Below are positions 1-8,173 of a DNA stretch of 35,714 nucleotides, in pieces. The notes beneath the pieces were generated by a model that worked only from the letters and a program-made list of their open reading frames with translations, did no database searches and had not been told where the DNA came from. Within the stretch, counting starts at the first letter, position 1. Each line of letters begins with the position of its first letter. This DNA comes from Bacteroidota bacterium. Lineage in GTDB: Bacteria > Bacteroidota > Bacteroidia > Flavobacteriales_C > GCA-002722245. A program made the position numbers and the translations under genes. The stretch spans positions 1 to 35,714 of the forward strand of contig JAPLEZ010000138.1 of assembly GCA_026390935.1 (NCBI GenBank), in the 5' to 3' direction.

Positions 1-227
1 ATGCCCAGGTCGGCCAGGAGTTTCTGCGGCACTTCGGTCACTTTGGGTAACACCAGATTCACTCGCACTTGAAACGGGAATTTGCCGCCCCAGATTTTGG
101 GGACCAGATTTCGAGTGACATCGCTAGGTGAGTTCAACGGAATGGTATAATATAGCAAGTGTGGAAGAATTGAAGCAGAAGATATTGAGAGTTCACCCGA
201 TGGGTTAGAAATAACATAGTTATAACA
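1..227 (-). pseudogene. Possible coding fragment running off the left edge
   Basis: The minus strand is open from an in-frame stop at 228-230 to the window edge. The right part is AT-rich, but about 1-145 is clearly richer in G+C than the rest of the window. It reads with a coding-like pattern, including the stretch YYTIPLNSPSDV followed by IWGGKFPFQVRVNLVLPKV, with many G/C third positions. No ATG is in frame; TTG codons at 158-156 and 137-135 are the only candidate starts. I do not recognise the family. It could be the start of a gene continuing outside the window, a truncated remnant, or foreign or chimeric sequence. A plus-strand frame open to about position 117 looks less protein-like. 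Confidence 0.35.
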
Positions 228-254
228 TTATTTGTTTTGTTATAACATTGTTTG
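211..254 (+). repeat. Tandem operator-like repeats upstream of mazEF
   Basis: Two near-identical 16-base copies, GTTATAACATTATTTG at 219-234 and GTTATAACATTGTTTG at 239-254, are spaced 20 bases apart. Each contains the palindrome GTTATAAC. A looser dyad, ATAAC-ATA-GTTAT, lies at 211-223. The second copy fills the spacer between the -33 and -7 promoter boxes. This is where an autorepressing MazE-MazF complex would be expected to bind; the function is inferred from position and symmetry. Confidence 0.6.
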
Positions 255-262
255 TACATTTG
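231..262 (+). promoter_or_regulatory. Bacteroidota-type promoter of the mazEF operon
   Basis: TTTG at 231-234, a 20-base spacer and TACATTTG at 255-262 match the TTTG / TAnnTTTG consensus of the Bacteroidota primary sigma factor. Transcription would begin near 268, so the antitoxin start must be the ATG at 300. The upstream in-frame TTG at 252 lies inside the promoter. Confidence 0.65.
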
Positions 263-299
263 GAGTATTGGTTGTCTAAATCATATAAATAGAAAGATT

Positions 300-590
300 A
301 TGGAAAAGAGATTGGTAAAAATAGGAAACTCAATGGGGTTTGTAATTCCGAAGAGTTATTTGAAGTCATTTGGCGAGAGTGTGATTATTGAAAAAACTTT
401 GACGGGCTTACTTATTAAGCCAAGCGTGCCACAAAAAGTTAGTTTAAGCGATTTATTAGCTTTGACTGATTTGGATGCGATGTATAAACAGATGAAGAAG
501 GATGCTGATTCATCTAAGACGCAGAAATACTATAAAAGCAAGGAGGTTCGAGATATTGATAATTCAAATGATGCTGTAGATGAATATTAA
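300..590 (+). CDS. mazE: MazE/AbrB-family antitoxin
   Basis: A 96-residue protein, the likely DNA-binding antitoxin of a type II toxin-antitoxin pair. Residues 1-45 (MEKRLVKIGNSMGFVIPKSY onward) form the SpoVT/AbrB swapped-hairpin fold, with the usual KIGNSxGxxIPK signature. The remaining polar tail would wrap the toxin. The ATG at 300 is preferred over a TTG at 252, which falls inside the predicted promoter. The stop overlaps the toxin start by 11 bases, giving coupled translation in the usual antitoxin-first order. Autoregulation through the repeats at 219-254 is inferred. Confidence 0.85.
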   Translation: MEKRLVKIGNSMGFVIPKSYLKSFGESVIIEKTLTGLLIKPSVPQKVSLSDLLALTDLDAMYKQMKKDADSSKTQKYYKSKEVRDIDNSNDAVDEY

Positions 591-921
591 TCAATGGGAA
601 ATATGGATGGTAGATTTTAATCCTACCAGAGGACAAGAAATAAGTAAGTTGCGTCCTGCAATTGTGGTTAACGACCAGCGATTAGGTAAGCTGAATTTAA
701 GAGTGGTGGTTCCAATTACTGATGTGAAGTTTGCTAATGTTTGGCATCATGAGATAGCGCCAAATAAAGGTAACGGATTAAGTAAAAACAGTTCTGCTGA
801 TTGCTTTCAATTGAAATCACTTTCTTGTGATAGGTTTGTAAAGAAGATAGGTTCGTTAGATGCAATTCATAAACCTCATGTCCAGTTAAAGATGATGTTG
901 GTGTTGGGAATAAAAGTTTAA
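580..921 (+). CDS. mazF: PemK/MazF-family toxin (endoribonuclease)
   Basis: A 113-residue protein of normal MazF length. It has the family opening W-E-I-W-M-V-D-F-N-P-T-R-G-Q-E, then K-L-R-P-A-I-V-V with the Arg at residue 25, and V-V-V-P-I-T with the Thr at residue 47. These match the catalytic Arg and Thr positions known in MazF. Family members cleave single-stranded RNA at short motifs when the labile antitoxin is lost. The start overlaps mazE, and a hairpin terminator follows within 20 bases, so the pair is a compact two-gene operon. The reading frame is intact. Its cleavage specificity cannot be told from sequence. Confidence 0.88.
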   Translation: MNINQWEIWMVDFNPTRGQEISKLRPAIVVNDQRLGKLNLRVVVPITDVKFANVWHHEIAPNKGNGLSKNSSADCFQLKSLSCDRFVKKIGSLDAIHKPHVQLKMMLVLGIKV

Positions 922-940
922 GAAAACAGAAATAAATCCA

Positions 941-974
941 AGCCTGAAGCAGCAATGTTTCAGGCTTTTTTTTT
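941..974 (+). terminator. Rho-independent terminator of mazEF
   Basis: Perfect 8-bp stem AGCCTGAA (941-948) / TTCAGGCT (959-966) with a 10-base loop, followed by an uninterrupted run of nine T. It lies 19 bases after the toxin stop. Confidence 0.85.
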
Positions 975-1012
975 GTTTAAATTAGATCCTTCGTTCATTG
1001 AAATTATTGTAG

Positions 1013-1348
1013 CTAAATATAACAGCCTCCACTTACTGGGTACAAAATGCCAGCGGAGCCAATAGCGGATCACGCGGCGGCGGTATAGTTTATTCAGTGA
1101 TAGGCGAGGACGGAAATCCGCTTCTTGATGTAAATGGCAACACGCATTGGTATCAGTTGCCACTTGTTCCATGGTGGGGAGATCTGCCAAATCGTTGGAA
1201 TCCTCAAGACTTAAGCAACTGGCAGGTACCAGAGTTGTATTATTTAAATTCATCAAATCAGGCCCCTGCGCAGACTTATTTCAGTAGTGTTACTATAAGT
1301 AAGATAATCGGTGAAAAGAATATTTCACTGGTTGATATAGGGCAATAA
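1013..1348 (+). pseudogene. 3' remnant of an unidentified gene
   Basis: The frame is open from just after a TAG at 1010-1012 to a TAA at 1346-1348. The reading is protein-like: Gly-rich S-G-A-N-S-G-S-R-G-G-G, then IGEDGNPLLDVNGNTHWYQL, PWWGDLPNRWNPQDLSNW and a Ser/Thr-rich end. No ATG starts it; the first usable codon is the GTG at 1097, which would cut into the coherent reading. GC content is above that of its neighbours. The picture fits the C-terminal end of a larger, perhaps secreted, protein truncated by rearrangement. I cannot name the family. It lies between the mazEF terminator and tRNA-Ser and is not in frame with the fragment at 1-227. Confidence 0.5.
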
Positions 1349-1375
1349 AAAAACGCCCTGATATCAAGGCGTTTT
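1347..1375 (-). terminator. Terminator, mainly for tRNA-Ser (bidirectional stem)
   Basis: Stem AAAACGCC (1350-1357) / GGCGTTTT (1368-1375). Read on minus it is followed by seven T (A run at 1347-1353), so it suits transcripts arriving from tRNA-Ser. On plus only four T follow. Confidence 0.7.
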
Positions 1376-1416
1376 AATATAATGCAATTTTGATTTCTTT
1401 CGAAATCCTTGTAAAG

Positions 1417-1503
1417 CGGAGAGGGGGGGATTCGAACCCCCGATAGGATTGCTCCTACGACAGTTTAGCAAACTGTTGGTTTCAGCCACTCACCCACCTC
1501 TCC
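1417..1503 (-). tRNA. tRNA-Ser (anticodon GCU)
   Basis: On the minus strand the RNA runs from GGAGAGG (acceptor 5' arm, 1503-1497) to CCTCTCC plus a G discriminator (1417). The anticodon stem-loop is ACAGT-TTGCTAA-ACTGT, giving GCU, which reads AGC and AGU serine codons. A long variable arm (TAGGAGCAATCCTA) identifies a class II tRNA such as tRNA-Ser, and the T arm GGGGG-TTCGAAT-CCCCC is clear. The 3' CCA is not encoded. The gene borders a patch of toxin-antitoxin and remnant DNA, but I found no copy of its 3' end elsewhere that would mark an integration site. Confidence 0.95.
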
Positions 1504-1638
1504 AAAATGTTCAATATTTGCGATCTCTACCACAAACATTATTAAAGAACAGGGGGCAAATATAAGCCTTCAATTTAGAAACAACAATAGTTTAAAGAAT
1601 TCTGTGCGTTTTTTTTGAAATTAAGCATAGATTAATCA

Positions 1639-3174
1639 TTATTTATACAGCTGAGCGTATTGTTTTTTATACTCTTGAGTAATGGAGGAATTGCTTACAA
1701 CACAATGACACCATGTGTTTATGTCGATAAGAAACTGATCCCAGCACATGTCAAGTGGAATTTTTTCTTCTCTTATTTTTTCGGCTGTTAATTTTGCAAT
1801 TTGTTTCTTTTCTGCCAAAGGATTTTTTACAATGACTTCGACAAACGCTTTTCTCTGATAAAAGTTGAGCGACTCTTTTTCTAAAAGATTTTTGTATGAT
1901 TTAGCGATATAAAAAGCAGCTTCTGAGTTCCCCATTTCAAGATGCGACAGGATTTTTAGTAAGTAAAATTCTGAGTCGGCGTAGGGGTGCGTATGCTTTT
2001 CTGTATATAATTCAATGGCGTTCAAGGCTTTGATGGCTTCGGGAAATTGTTGAAGTAAAAAGTGACTCACGCTCTTATTAATATAAAAAATCATCAGATT
2101 GTCATTTAGAGCATCATCGATGATCTTTCCTTTTTTGATGTATTGCTCGCAGACCTGAAGTCCTTTCTCAAATTCCCCTAACAGCAGAAGTGAGCCAAAG
2201 TGTAAATCACTCAAACAACTTTCGGCAAGGATATAAGCATGATTTTCAGGGTCGCCAATTTCATTTTTGAATTCCTCCAATCCTTTGATACAACTTGTAA
2301 ATAATTTTTTGTTGTAAAATCGAGATGCTGCAACTCCTAAATTTACAATTAGTCCTACAATGACTTCTCGTGTAAAAGAAGTGTTTTGCTTTTTATCTAA
2401 GCAATATTTCAATAAAATTTCCCCTTCTTTATTGAATAACTCAGTTTCTACCTTTATATAGTGGTGGTAAGTGATTACGTTTTGATGCAACAGCGCTATT
2501 TTTTTGCTTGCCAGATAGAGTAGGCGCTGGTAGTTTTCGGAAGTAACCAATTGTTCATACTTATCTAGAACTACTTGTTTGTCGCCTTTTCCCATCAAAT
2601 GCGCATATAAAAATGATTTGAATGCAGCATCGGTAAAAAAGGCTACCGCTTCGTCCATGTATTTGTAGTGCTTTTCCTCTTCCTGACTTAGTTTAAATAA
2701 AATGTCATTTTGAATTGGATTTACATGATAAGATGGCCAAATCCTTCTTTCAATATACAATGCTTCTATCAGAGGAAAGTAAATTTCGTTTTCCAGCGCC
2801 GTTTTTTTTGTTCGCTTAATTATTGAAAGTGCTTCTTTATAGAGTCCTTTATCTTTTAAGATATCGGCATTCTGAATTTGTGTTTTCATACTATAGCTTT
2901 CTTTCTTTTCAGAATAGTAGTTTCTAAGCGCTTTTAATATGAGTTCGAAAAGGTAGTTTTTAGTTTTAGGCAGGTGATTAGCGAATTTTTCCTTTCGAAC
3001 CAGTTTTTCAATTTTCTCCTTACTATAAATTTTTACGTTGTTGTATATGTCGAAAAGCCTTATTCCATTGGCATCTTCCTTCACATGAAGTGCGGCAAAT
3101 TTCTTTACATATCCTTTTTCAGATTTATCTAACGAGTGTATCAATCGGTGCAATTTATCTTCAGATTCGCTCAT
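1639..3174 (-). CDS. Helical-repeat (TPR-like) hypothetical protein
   Basis: A 511-residue protein without signal peptide or membrane segment. The N-terminus (LHRLIHSLDKSEKGYVKKFA, then a segment predicted to pack as helices up to about residue 100) resembles a group of long cytoplasmic hypothetical proteins common in Bacteroidota. The rest is a succession of amphipathic helices in the spacing of degenerate tetratricopeptide repeats (for example around residues 110-135, 320-345, 360-390 and 400-425), ending in a polar helix. No catalytic motif is visible. A role as a protein-interaction scaffold is the family-level guess; the substrate is unknown. It is followed by 135 bases and then the oppositely read end of tRNA-Ser. 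Confidence 0.75.
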   Translation of the reverse strand: MSESEDKLHRLIHSLDKSEKGYVKKFAALHVKEDANGIRLFDIYNNVKIYSKEKIEKLVRKEKFANHLPKTKNYLFELILKALRNYYSEKKESYSMKTQIQNADILKDKGLYKEALSIIKRTKKTALENEIYFPLIEALYIERRIWPSYHVNPIQNDILFKLSQEEEKHYKYMDEAVAFFTDAAFKSFLYAHLMGKGDKQVVLDKYEQLVTSENYQRLLYLASKKIALLHQNVITYHHYIKVETELFNKEGEILLKYCLDKKQNTSFTREVIVGLIVNLGVAASRFYNKKLFTSCIKGLEEFKNEIGDPENHAYILAESCLSDLHFGSLLLLGEFEKGLQVCEQYIKKGKIIDDALNDNLMIFYINKSVSHFLLQQFPEAIKALNAIELYTEKHTHPYADSEFYLLKILSHLEMGNSEAAFYIAKSYKNLLEKESLNFYQRKAFVEVIVKNPLAEKKQIAKLTAEKIREEKIPLDMCWDQFLIDINTWCHCVVSNSSITQEYKKQYAQLYK

Positions 3175-3353
3175 CGGGATGTAATTTGAGTTGATTTTAA
3201 AAAATTAAATATCAAATACTTACGTGAAAAAATCAAGTCAGAAAAAGGAAATTATCAAACTTATAATGTTTTGCCGCTGCCTTTACTAAGTTAATTTTAC
3301 TCCATCAAGAAGGCGTTCTTTATATTACAACTGGTTCATAGAAAGTAAATTAT

Positions 3354-3482
3354 GGTTCGCGCAGAACAGTACATTTCAATTATGGTGCCTGTACAATTTT
3401 AATGCTAATTTACCCGTTAGTTTATCCCTAGTTTTCTGCGTGAGCTTTGTTCCTCCATCCCCAAATGGAGGAACTTTTTTTT
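3354..3482 (+). ncRNA. Candidate small structured RNA with intrinsic terminator
   Basis: An outer helix pairs GGTTCGCGCAGAA (3354-3366) with TTCTGCGTGAGCT (3434-3446): 13 consecutive pairs, three of them G-U. Inside it are a 5-bp hairpin GTACA (3369-3373) / TGTAC (3390-3394) and a small CTAA (3405-3408) / TTAG (3417-3420) hairpin, giving a three-way junction. A strong terminator follows at 3449-3482. Both flanking genes read the other way and no plus-strand ORF precedes it, so a free-standing RNA is more likely than a leader. I cannot match it to 6S, SRP, tmRNA, RNase P or a riboswitch class. No perfect TAnnTTTG box is visible upstream, so the 5' end is undetermined. Confidence 0.4.
3449..3482 (+). 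terminator. Strong plus-strand terminator with no gene before it
   Basis: Perfect 10-bp stem GTTCCTCCAT (3449-3458) / ATGGAGGAAC (3465-3474) with a 6-base loop and eight T after it. No matching T run exists on the minus strand, so it is directional and orphan with respect to coding genes. Confidence 0.8.
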
Positions 3483-3509
3483 ACACCTATTCGAAGTACG
3501 AAAACAGCA

Positions 3510-4322
3510 TTATTTTATAGATGAACAATTCAGGACTTTTATCGGTGAATCCCCTTGACTCTGATAGATCACAACTAGGTATTCTAAATTACTTTTGTTG
3601 ATGTTTCCAGGCACAGTTAATTGAATGGGTACTTTATAAGTGATGCCGATGACAGGCGATGAGCTTATGCTTTGACCAAAGTCACCATTTCCAGCCGCCA
3701 CCAAAACATGATGGTGGGAGTATGAAAAAGAAGTATCGGAAGGAGTAACACGTTGAGGAGCTACAACGGTGTTTTCTACTAAATAAACAGCGAGAAATAC
3801 TGGCGCATTTACAGAAGAATAAAACTCAACTTTCGCATATATATTCACTGATGATCCAAATTCTTCTTTTGCTAATCCGATACCACAAACAGAAGGGGCT
3901 TTTTGAGTGGAATCAATCGCGTGCTTCCATGTGCTATAAGTTTTTTGATGATTGGTCATTCCTTCAAAAATCGACGGATAGGAAGAAAATGTTTTATTGC
4001 CGTTATTATCAAATAATCGCAAAAAACTTTCAGCTGTCGATGTGAATAGGGTAGTGTCAAAAAATACGTCGGGATACAATGTCATTCCATAAAGTCTGCT
4101 TGCATTTACACCGTTCATATTTCCTGAAAGCGCTTTATTGAAAATCGTATCGTGTGCGTCATCGCTGAAATAATTCCCTTGATCAGCCAACATAAAAATG
4201 AAGGAGTTATGTTGATTAGAAACTGTGATGTTATCAAAAGCTTTTTGGGTATTGTCAACTCTACATCCGAAATAAAGACCAATGGTCAGTAATAATAGTA
4301 ATGACAATAACTTTCTTTTCAT
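3510..4322 (-). CDS. Omp28-like outer-membrane lipoprotein
   Basis: A 270-residue lipoprotein. The signal sequence MKRKLLSLLLLLTIGLYFGC places the lipidated Cys at residue 20. The middle and C-terminal half (residues about 150-270) have the Omp28-like pattern: a beta-rich domain with FLAVYLVENTVVAPQ, then a short loop and SYSHHHVLVAAGNGDFG, followed by strands ending near the C-terminus. Omp28-family proteins are surface or outer-membrane lipoproteins of Bacteroidota; their function is poorly defined. It appears monocistronic. A near-match to the TAnnTTTG box (TACATTTA) lies on minus at 4354-4347. The family assignment is from remembered motif similarity. Confidence 0.7.
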   Translation of the reverse strand: MKRKLLSLLLLLTIGLYFGCRVDNTQKAFDNITVSNQHNSFIFMLADQGNYFSDDAHDTIFNKALSGNMNGVNASRLYGMTLYPDVFFDTTLFTSTAESFLRLFDNNGNKTFSSYPSIFEGMTNHQKTYSTWKHAIDSTQKAPSVCGIGLAKEEFGSSVNIYAKVEFYSSVNAPVFLAVYLVENTVVAPQRVTPSDTSFSYSHHHVLVAAGNGDFGQSISSSPVIGITYKVPIQLTVPGNINKSNLEYLVVIYQSQGDSPIKVLNCSSIK

Positions 4323-4445
4323 CGGTGCATTTTGAGAAATATCGATTAAATGTACGGATAATCACACAAGGCAAAAATATTAATTTCAATGCGAATTTTG
4401 CTTTCACAATCGATTAAAAAAACTAAATTTACGTGCTGTTAAACG

Positions 4446-6911
4446 ATGAGAATTGTCATATCCATATTATTTGTTTGTTTCGCTCAATTCGGCTGGGCGC
4501 AAAACAATGGTAAAAGTATTGAGGATCTGAAGAAGGATCTCACATTAAAAATCCCCGACAGTAATCGCTTGCAAGTATATCTAGATTTATCCACAGCTTT
4601 TAGAAATACTGACGCTGATTCTGCTTTACATTATGCTACTTTGGCCTATCAAGGTTCTACTGCAAGAGAAAATAGTAAATATAGAGCTGAAGCACTGTTG
4701 TGCCAGGGAGTTGCAGTAAATAAAAAGGGGGATTTCAAGGAAGCCTTAAAATATTTCACTTCTGCACTGAAGTACAGTACATCTGTGAGTTATGAAAAAG
4801 GCGTTGCATCAGCCTATCGTTCAATGGGAATTTGTTATTATCAAATGGCCGATTTTAGTTTAGCTATTGAGTTTTATCAAAAATCTATTTCCATTTCGAA
4901 ACAAATGGGCGACAAAGAAAATATCGGTAAAACAACAGGTCAAATTGCAAGTATTTACCACTCCAAAGGCGATTATGACAAAGCCTTGGAATACTATAAT
5001 CGAGCTCTCGAGATTGCCGACGAAACACACAATATGGAGCAGGTTGCCCTATTAGTTAATAAAATAGGCAATGTCTTTAACGATAAAGGAGAAGTTATTC
5101 AAGCGCTTAATTATTATGAAAAGTCTTTGGAGATATATCAAAAGAAAGGGGACACTAGAGGTGAATCCACTGCACATGCTAATATTGGTAATGTGTTTTT
5201 TAAACAAGGAAAATATGTTGCTGCTTTAGATGCACATTACAAGTCCCTAAGAATTAACGAGAAAATGGGCAATAAGTACGGCATAGCCAATTCATATCTT
5301 ACTTTGGGCTTAATTTACAGTGAACAAAAAGACAATGTAAAGGCTTTAGATTTTTACAACAAAGCGATGAAGCTAGTGGAGAAAATGGGGGATAAGGCAC
5401 TTCTTTCTACTACAATCAGAAACATTGGACAGATTTACCAAAACATGGAGCAAAAAGTAGAGGCTCAGGAGTATTTTTATAAAGGCTTAGCAATTTCAAA
5501 AGAAATTGGGGATCTGTCAGGTGTTGCCGAATCACTTAATTTATTAGGGAATTTCTATTTGAATGACAGTAATTTAGTGAAGGCTCAAGAGCTCTTTCAG
5601 CAATATTTGCAGCGTTCATTAGAGTTAGGAGACAAAAACGGTATTGCCTCAGCCTATTCAAATGTTGGTAATGTTTATTTGCGACTTAATAATACAAAGG
5701 AAGCCATATTGAATTGCAGAAATGGTTATAACCTTTCTAAAGAATATGGTGGAAATTCTATTAAAAAAGCGGTTTGTGAGTGTTTGTACAAAGCATTTGA
5801 AACTCAAGGAAAATCAGATTCAGCTTATCATTACTTCAAATTATTTGATACTTATCGCGATAGTTTAATCAATAATGAAAGCTCAAAATTGATGGCCCGT
5901 CATGAAATTCAGTACGAATTCGATAAAAAATTCCTTTCCGATAGTATAGCTGGCGCGCAACAAAAAGAATTGGATGAGTTGCGCTACCACGATGAATCTC
6001 GCAAACAAAAGCTATACACATATATGAGCTTGGGTGCCTTCGTCATCACCTTAATTTTAGCCATAGGTATTTTCACCAACTTCCGGTTAAAGCAACAAAG
6101 CAACCGAATTATCAAAAAACAAAAAGAGCTGGTAGAAGAGAAGAATGCTGAAATTATGTCATCTATCCGTTATGCCCAAAGGATTCAAAATGCCTTACTA
6201 ACAAGTGATGAACATTGGGATGCCATCAGTCACGATCATTTCGTTTACTTAAAACCTAAAGATGTTGTGAGTGGCGACTTCTATTGGGCGCATTATTTTA
6301 GCGATAACAAAGCGATTTGGGTGGCAGCCGATTGCACCGGTCATGGAGTTCCAGGTGCTTTCATGAGTATGTTGGGAATTGGTTTTCTCAACGAAATTGT
6401 TGTGGAGGACAACATTGTTTATCCTAATGAAATTTTGGACAGGCTACGTACAAAAATCATCAATGCTTTGCGTCAAAAGGGTTTACAACATCAACAAATG
6501 GATGGAATGGATTTGGCTCTTTGTCTATGGGATAAAAACACCAATAAACTCATGTACTCTGGGGCAAATAATCCTTTGTGGTTAATGAGGGCAGGGGAGT
6601 TAGTGGAAATAAAACCCGACAAGCAACCTGTTGGTTTCTTGTTGGATGACACTTCAGAGCCATTTACGATTCATGAAATTCAATTGCAAAAAGGCGATAT
6701 AGTTTACACTTTTACCGACGGATACACAGATCAGTTCGGTGGAAAAGATGGAAAAAAATTCAAGTATAAGAGATTTAGAGATTTGCTAAAATCAATTCAA
6801 TCAAAAGCCATGTATCAGCAAAAAGAATCCATTGAAGAGGCTTTTGAAGCATGGAAAGGTGAGCATGAGCAAGTGGATGACGTGTGTATCATTGGTGTGA
6901 AAGTTGTATAA
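4446..6911 (+). CDS. Membrane TPR protein with SpoIIE/PP2C Ser/Thr phosphatase domain
   Basis: An 821-residue sensor-phosphatase. Signal peptide 1-18 (cut after WAQ) leads to about ten tetratricopeptide repeats (residues ~45-470), which would lie in the periplasm. One transmembrane helix follows at ~524-544, then a short coiled coil (550-575) and a cytoplasmic SpoIIE-type phosphatase domain (~580-821). Metal-binding acidic residues expected for PPM phosphatases are visible: D611 in SGDFYW, D629 in AADCTGHG, D759 in FTDG and D811/D812 in QVDDVCIIG. Such proteins dephosphorylate anti-sigma-antagonist-like partners, but no STAS or kinase gene is in the window. The next gene follows closely. The domains look intact and active. 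Confidence 0.9.
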   Translation: MRIVISILFVCFAQFGWAQNNGKSIEDLKKDLTLKIPDSNRLQVYLDLSTAFRNTDADSALHYATLAYQGSTARENSKYRAEALLCQGVAVNKKGDFKEALKYFTSALKYSTSVSYEKGVASAYRSMGICYYQMADFSLAIEFYQKSISISKQMGDKENIGKTTGQIASIYHSKGDYDKALEYYNRALEIADETHNMEQVALLVNKIGNVFNDKGEVIQALNYYEKSLEIYQKKGDTRGESTAHANIGNVFFKQGKYVAALDAHYKSLRINEKMGNKYGIANSYLTLGLIYSEQKDNVKALDFYNKAMKLVEKMGDKALLSTTIRNIGQIYQNMEQKVEAQEYFYKGLAISKEIGDLSGVAESLNLLGNFYLNDSNLVKAQELFQQYLQRSLELGDKNGIASAYSNVGNVYLRLNNTKEAILNCRNGYNLSKEYGGNSIKKAVCECLYKAFETQGKSDSAYHYFKLFDTYRDSLINNESSKLMARHEIQYEFDKKFLSDSIAGAQQKELDELRYHDESRKQKLYTYMSLGAFVITLILAIGIFTNFRLKQQSNRIIKKQKELVEEKNAEIMSSIRYAQRIQNALLTSDEHWDAISHDHFVYLKPKDVVSGDFYWAHYFSDNKAIWVAADCTGHGVPGAFMSMLGIGFLNEIVVEDNIVYPNEILDRLRTKIINALRQKGLQHQQMDGMDLALCLWDKNTNKLMYSGANNPLWLMRAGELVEIKPDKQPVGFLLDDTSEPFTIHEIQLQKGDIVYTFTDGYTDQFGGKDGKKFKYKRFRDLLKSIQSKAMYQQKESIEEAFEAWKGEHEQVDDVCIIGVKVV

Positions 6912-6928
6912 ACAATCAAAAAGTGAGT

Positions 6929-8164
6929 ATGAACATGAAAGTGGTTTTATTTCTGGCGCTAAGTTTAACTTCGGGTTTGACTTTCGCTCAAGGTAAATTT
7001 ATTACTGATGCCGGAATAGCAATTAATTCAAGCGATTTTGAAGAAGCAAAATCGGCAATAGAAAAGGCAGAAGCTGAAATCGGGAAAAAAGAAAGTGCCG
7101 GAGAAAAAATTGAAGACAAAGATCTTCGTAAATTCTGGAGATATAAAGAACACATCTTTTTACGATTGGCCAATAATCAACCTGATACACTTTTAAAACA
7201 AAATTATCTTTCTTTATCAAAAGAGGCAGCGTTGAAGTATTTTGAAGTTGACAAATCAAAGTACTACGAAACAGAAGTAAAAGAAGACATGGCGGCATTA
7301 TCTGTTTTGTATCAAAATGTAGGAGTGGAGTATTTTAACAAAAGGGATTTTGTCAATGCATCTAAAATGTTTGAGGAATCAATTGCTTTAAACAAAGCAT
7401 GCGGAAAGGAAGATTTCAAATTGTATCATAACGCCGCTTTTTCAGCTATTTACGCAAAAAACTACGATGCAGCAATAAGCTATTTCAATGTGTTGATTGC
7501 AAATAAATACAATGATCAAAATAGTTTGGTGACTTATAAAAGAAAGTTGGTTCACGCTTATTCAGAGCAAGGAAATAAAGAAATGGCACTTAATAAGCTG
7601 ACAGAATTCAATTCGGGAGACAGCATCAATATGGATCTTTTGAAAGAGGAAATTGCCATTTTGGTTGAAATGAACAAAACTGACGATGCATTAAAGAAAA
7701 TGGATCAATTGGTAAAAATGGGATATAAAGATGCTTTGACACTTGAAAATATGGGGATATTGTACGACCAAATTGGCGACAGTAAAAAAGCAATTGCTTC
7801 TTATCAAGCAGCATTGCAAATAGATTCATCTAGAGCCAATTCATACTACGGAATTGGTAAGGTTATTTGTTTGGACTACAATACCATAAATCAGGAGATC
7901 AATGTATTAAATAAAGAAAATGAAAATCTACAGACCGTACATCCTAATAAAGAACAGAATAAAATAAATGCTAATTCAAAGCTGGTGGCCGAAAAAGAAA
8001 AAGCTGCCATTGCCAAAGCTCAAGAAGCTCTAGAGTACATTGAAAAGGCTTTGTTTTATGCTCCAAATGATAAAGATGCATTGACTCTTGCAATGCAGAT
8101 TTATAAGAATTTGGGACAAAAGGAAAAAGCAGCAGCCGTAAAAGAGAGATTATCTCACTTATAA
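6929..8164 (+). CDS. Exported TPR protein
   Basis: A 411-residue protein starting at the ATG at 6929 (a second ATG at 6935 is equally possible). An upstream GTG at 6884 would overlap the phosphatase gene and spoil the signal peptide. Signal sequence MNMKVVLFLALSLTSGLTFA is cut before Q-G-K. The mature part is helical, with tetratricopeptide repeats near residues 135-200 and 275-315 (DALTLENMGILYDQIGDSKK is a clear one) and a Lys/Glu-rich segment around 330-375, with another repeat at the end. No catalytic motif. It starts 17 bases after the TPR-phosphatase and 9 bases before the next gene, so a three-gene operon is likely, perhaps a partner of the phosphatase sensor. Confidence 0.85.
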   Translation: MNMKVVLFLALSLTSGLTFAQGKFITDAGIAINSSDFEEAKSAIEKAEAEIGKKESAGEKIEDKDLRKFWRYKEHIFLRLANNQPDTLLKQNYLSLSKEAALKYFEVDKSKYYETEVKEDMAALSVLYQNVGVEYFNKRDFVNASKMFEESIALNKACGKEDFKLYHNAAFSAIYAKNYDAAISYFNVLIANKYNDQNSLVTYKRKLVHAYSEQGNKEMALNKLTEFNSGDSINMDLLKEEIAILVEMNKTDDALKKMDQLVKMGYKDALTLENMGILYDQIGDSKKAIASYQAALQIDSSRANSYYGIGKVICLDYNTINQEINVLNKENENLQTVHPNKEQNKINANSKLVAEKEKAAIAKAQEALEYIEKALFYAPNDKDALTLAMQIYKNLGQKEKAAAVKERLSHL

Positions 8165-8173
8165 AAGAAAACG

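Larger units (their letters stand above)
3175..3509. other. Intergenic region holding a structured RNA candidate
   Basis: 335 bases separate two minus-strand genes. The left half (about 3175-3300) is AT-rich and shows nothing definite apart from a weak TATAATGTTTTG box near 3262-3273. The right half carries the ncRNA candidate and its terminator on the plus strand. Confidence 0.6.

Noticed and set aside
960-1256. Minus-strand ORF over the 3' remnant
   Set aside because: It runs through the mazEF terminator and is opposite to the better plus-strand reading.
3354-3446. Riboswitch
   Set aside because: A three-way junction followed by a terminator resembles one, but no plus-strand gene lies downstream to be controlled.
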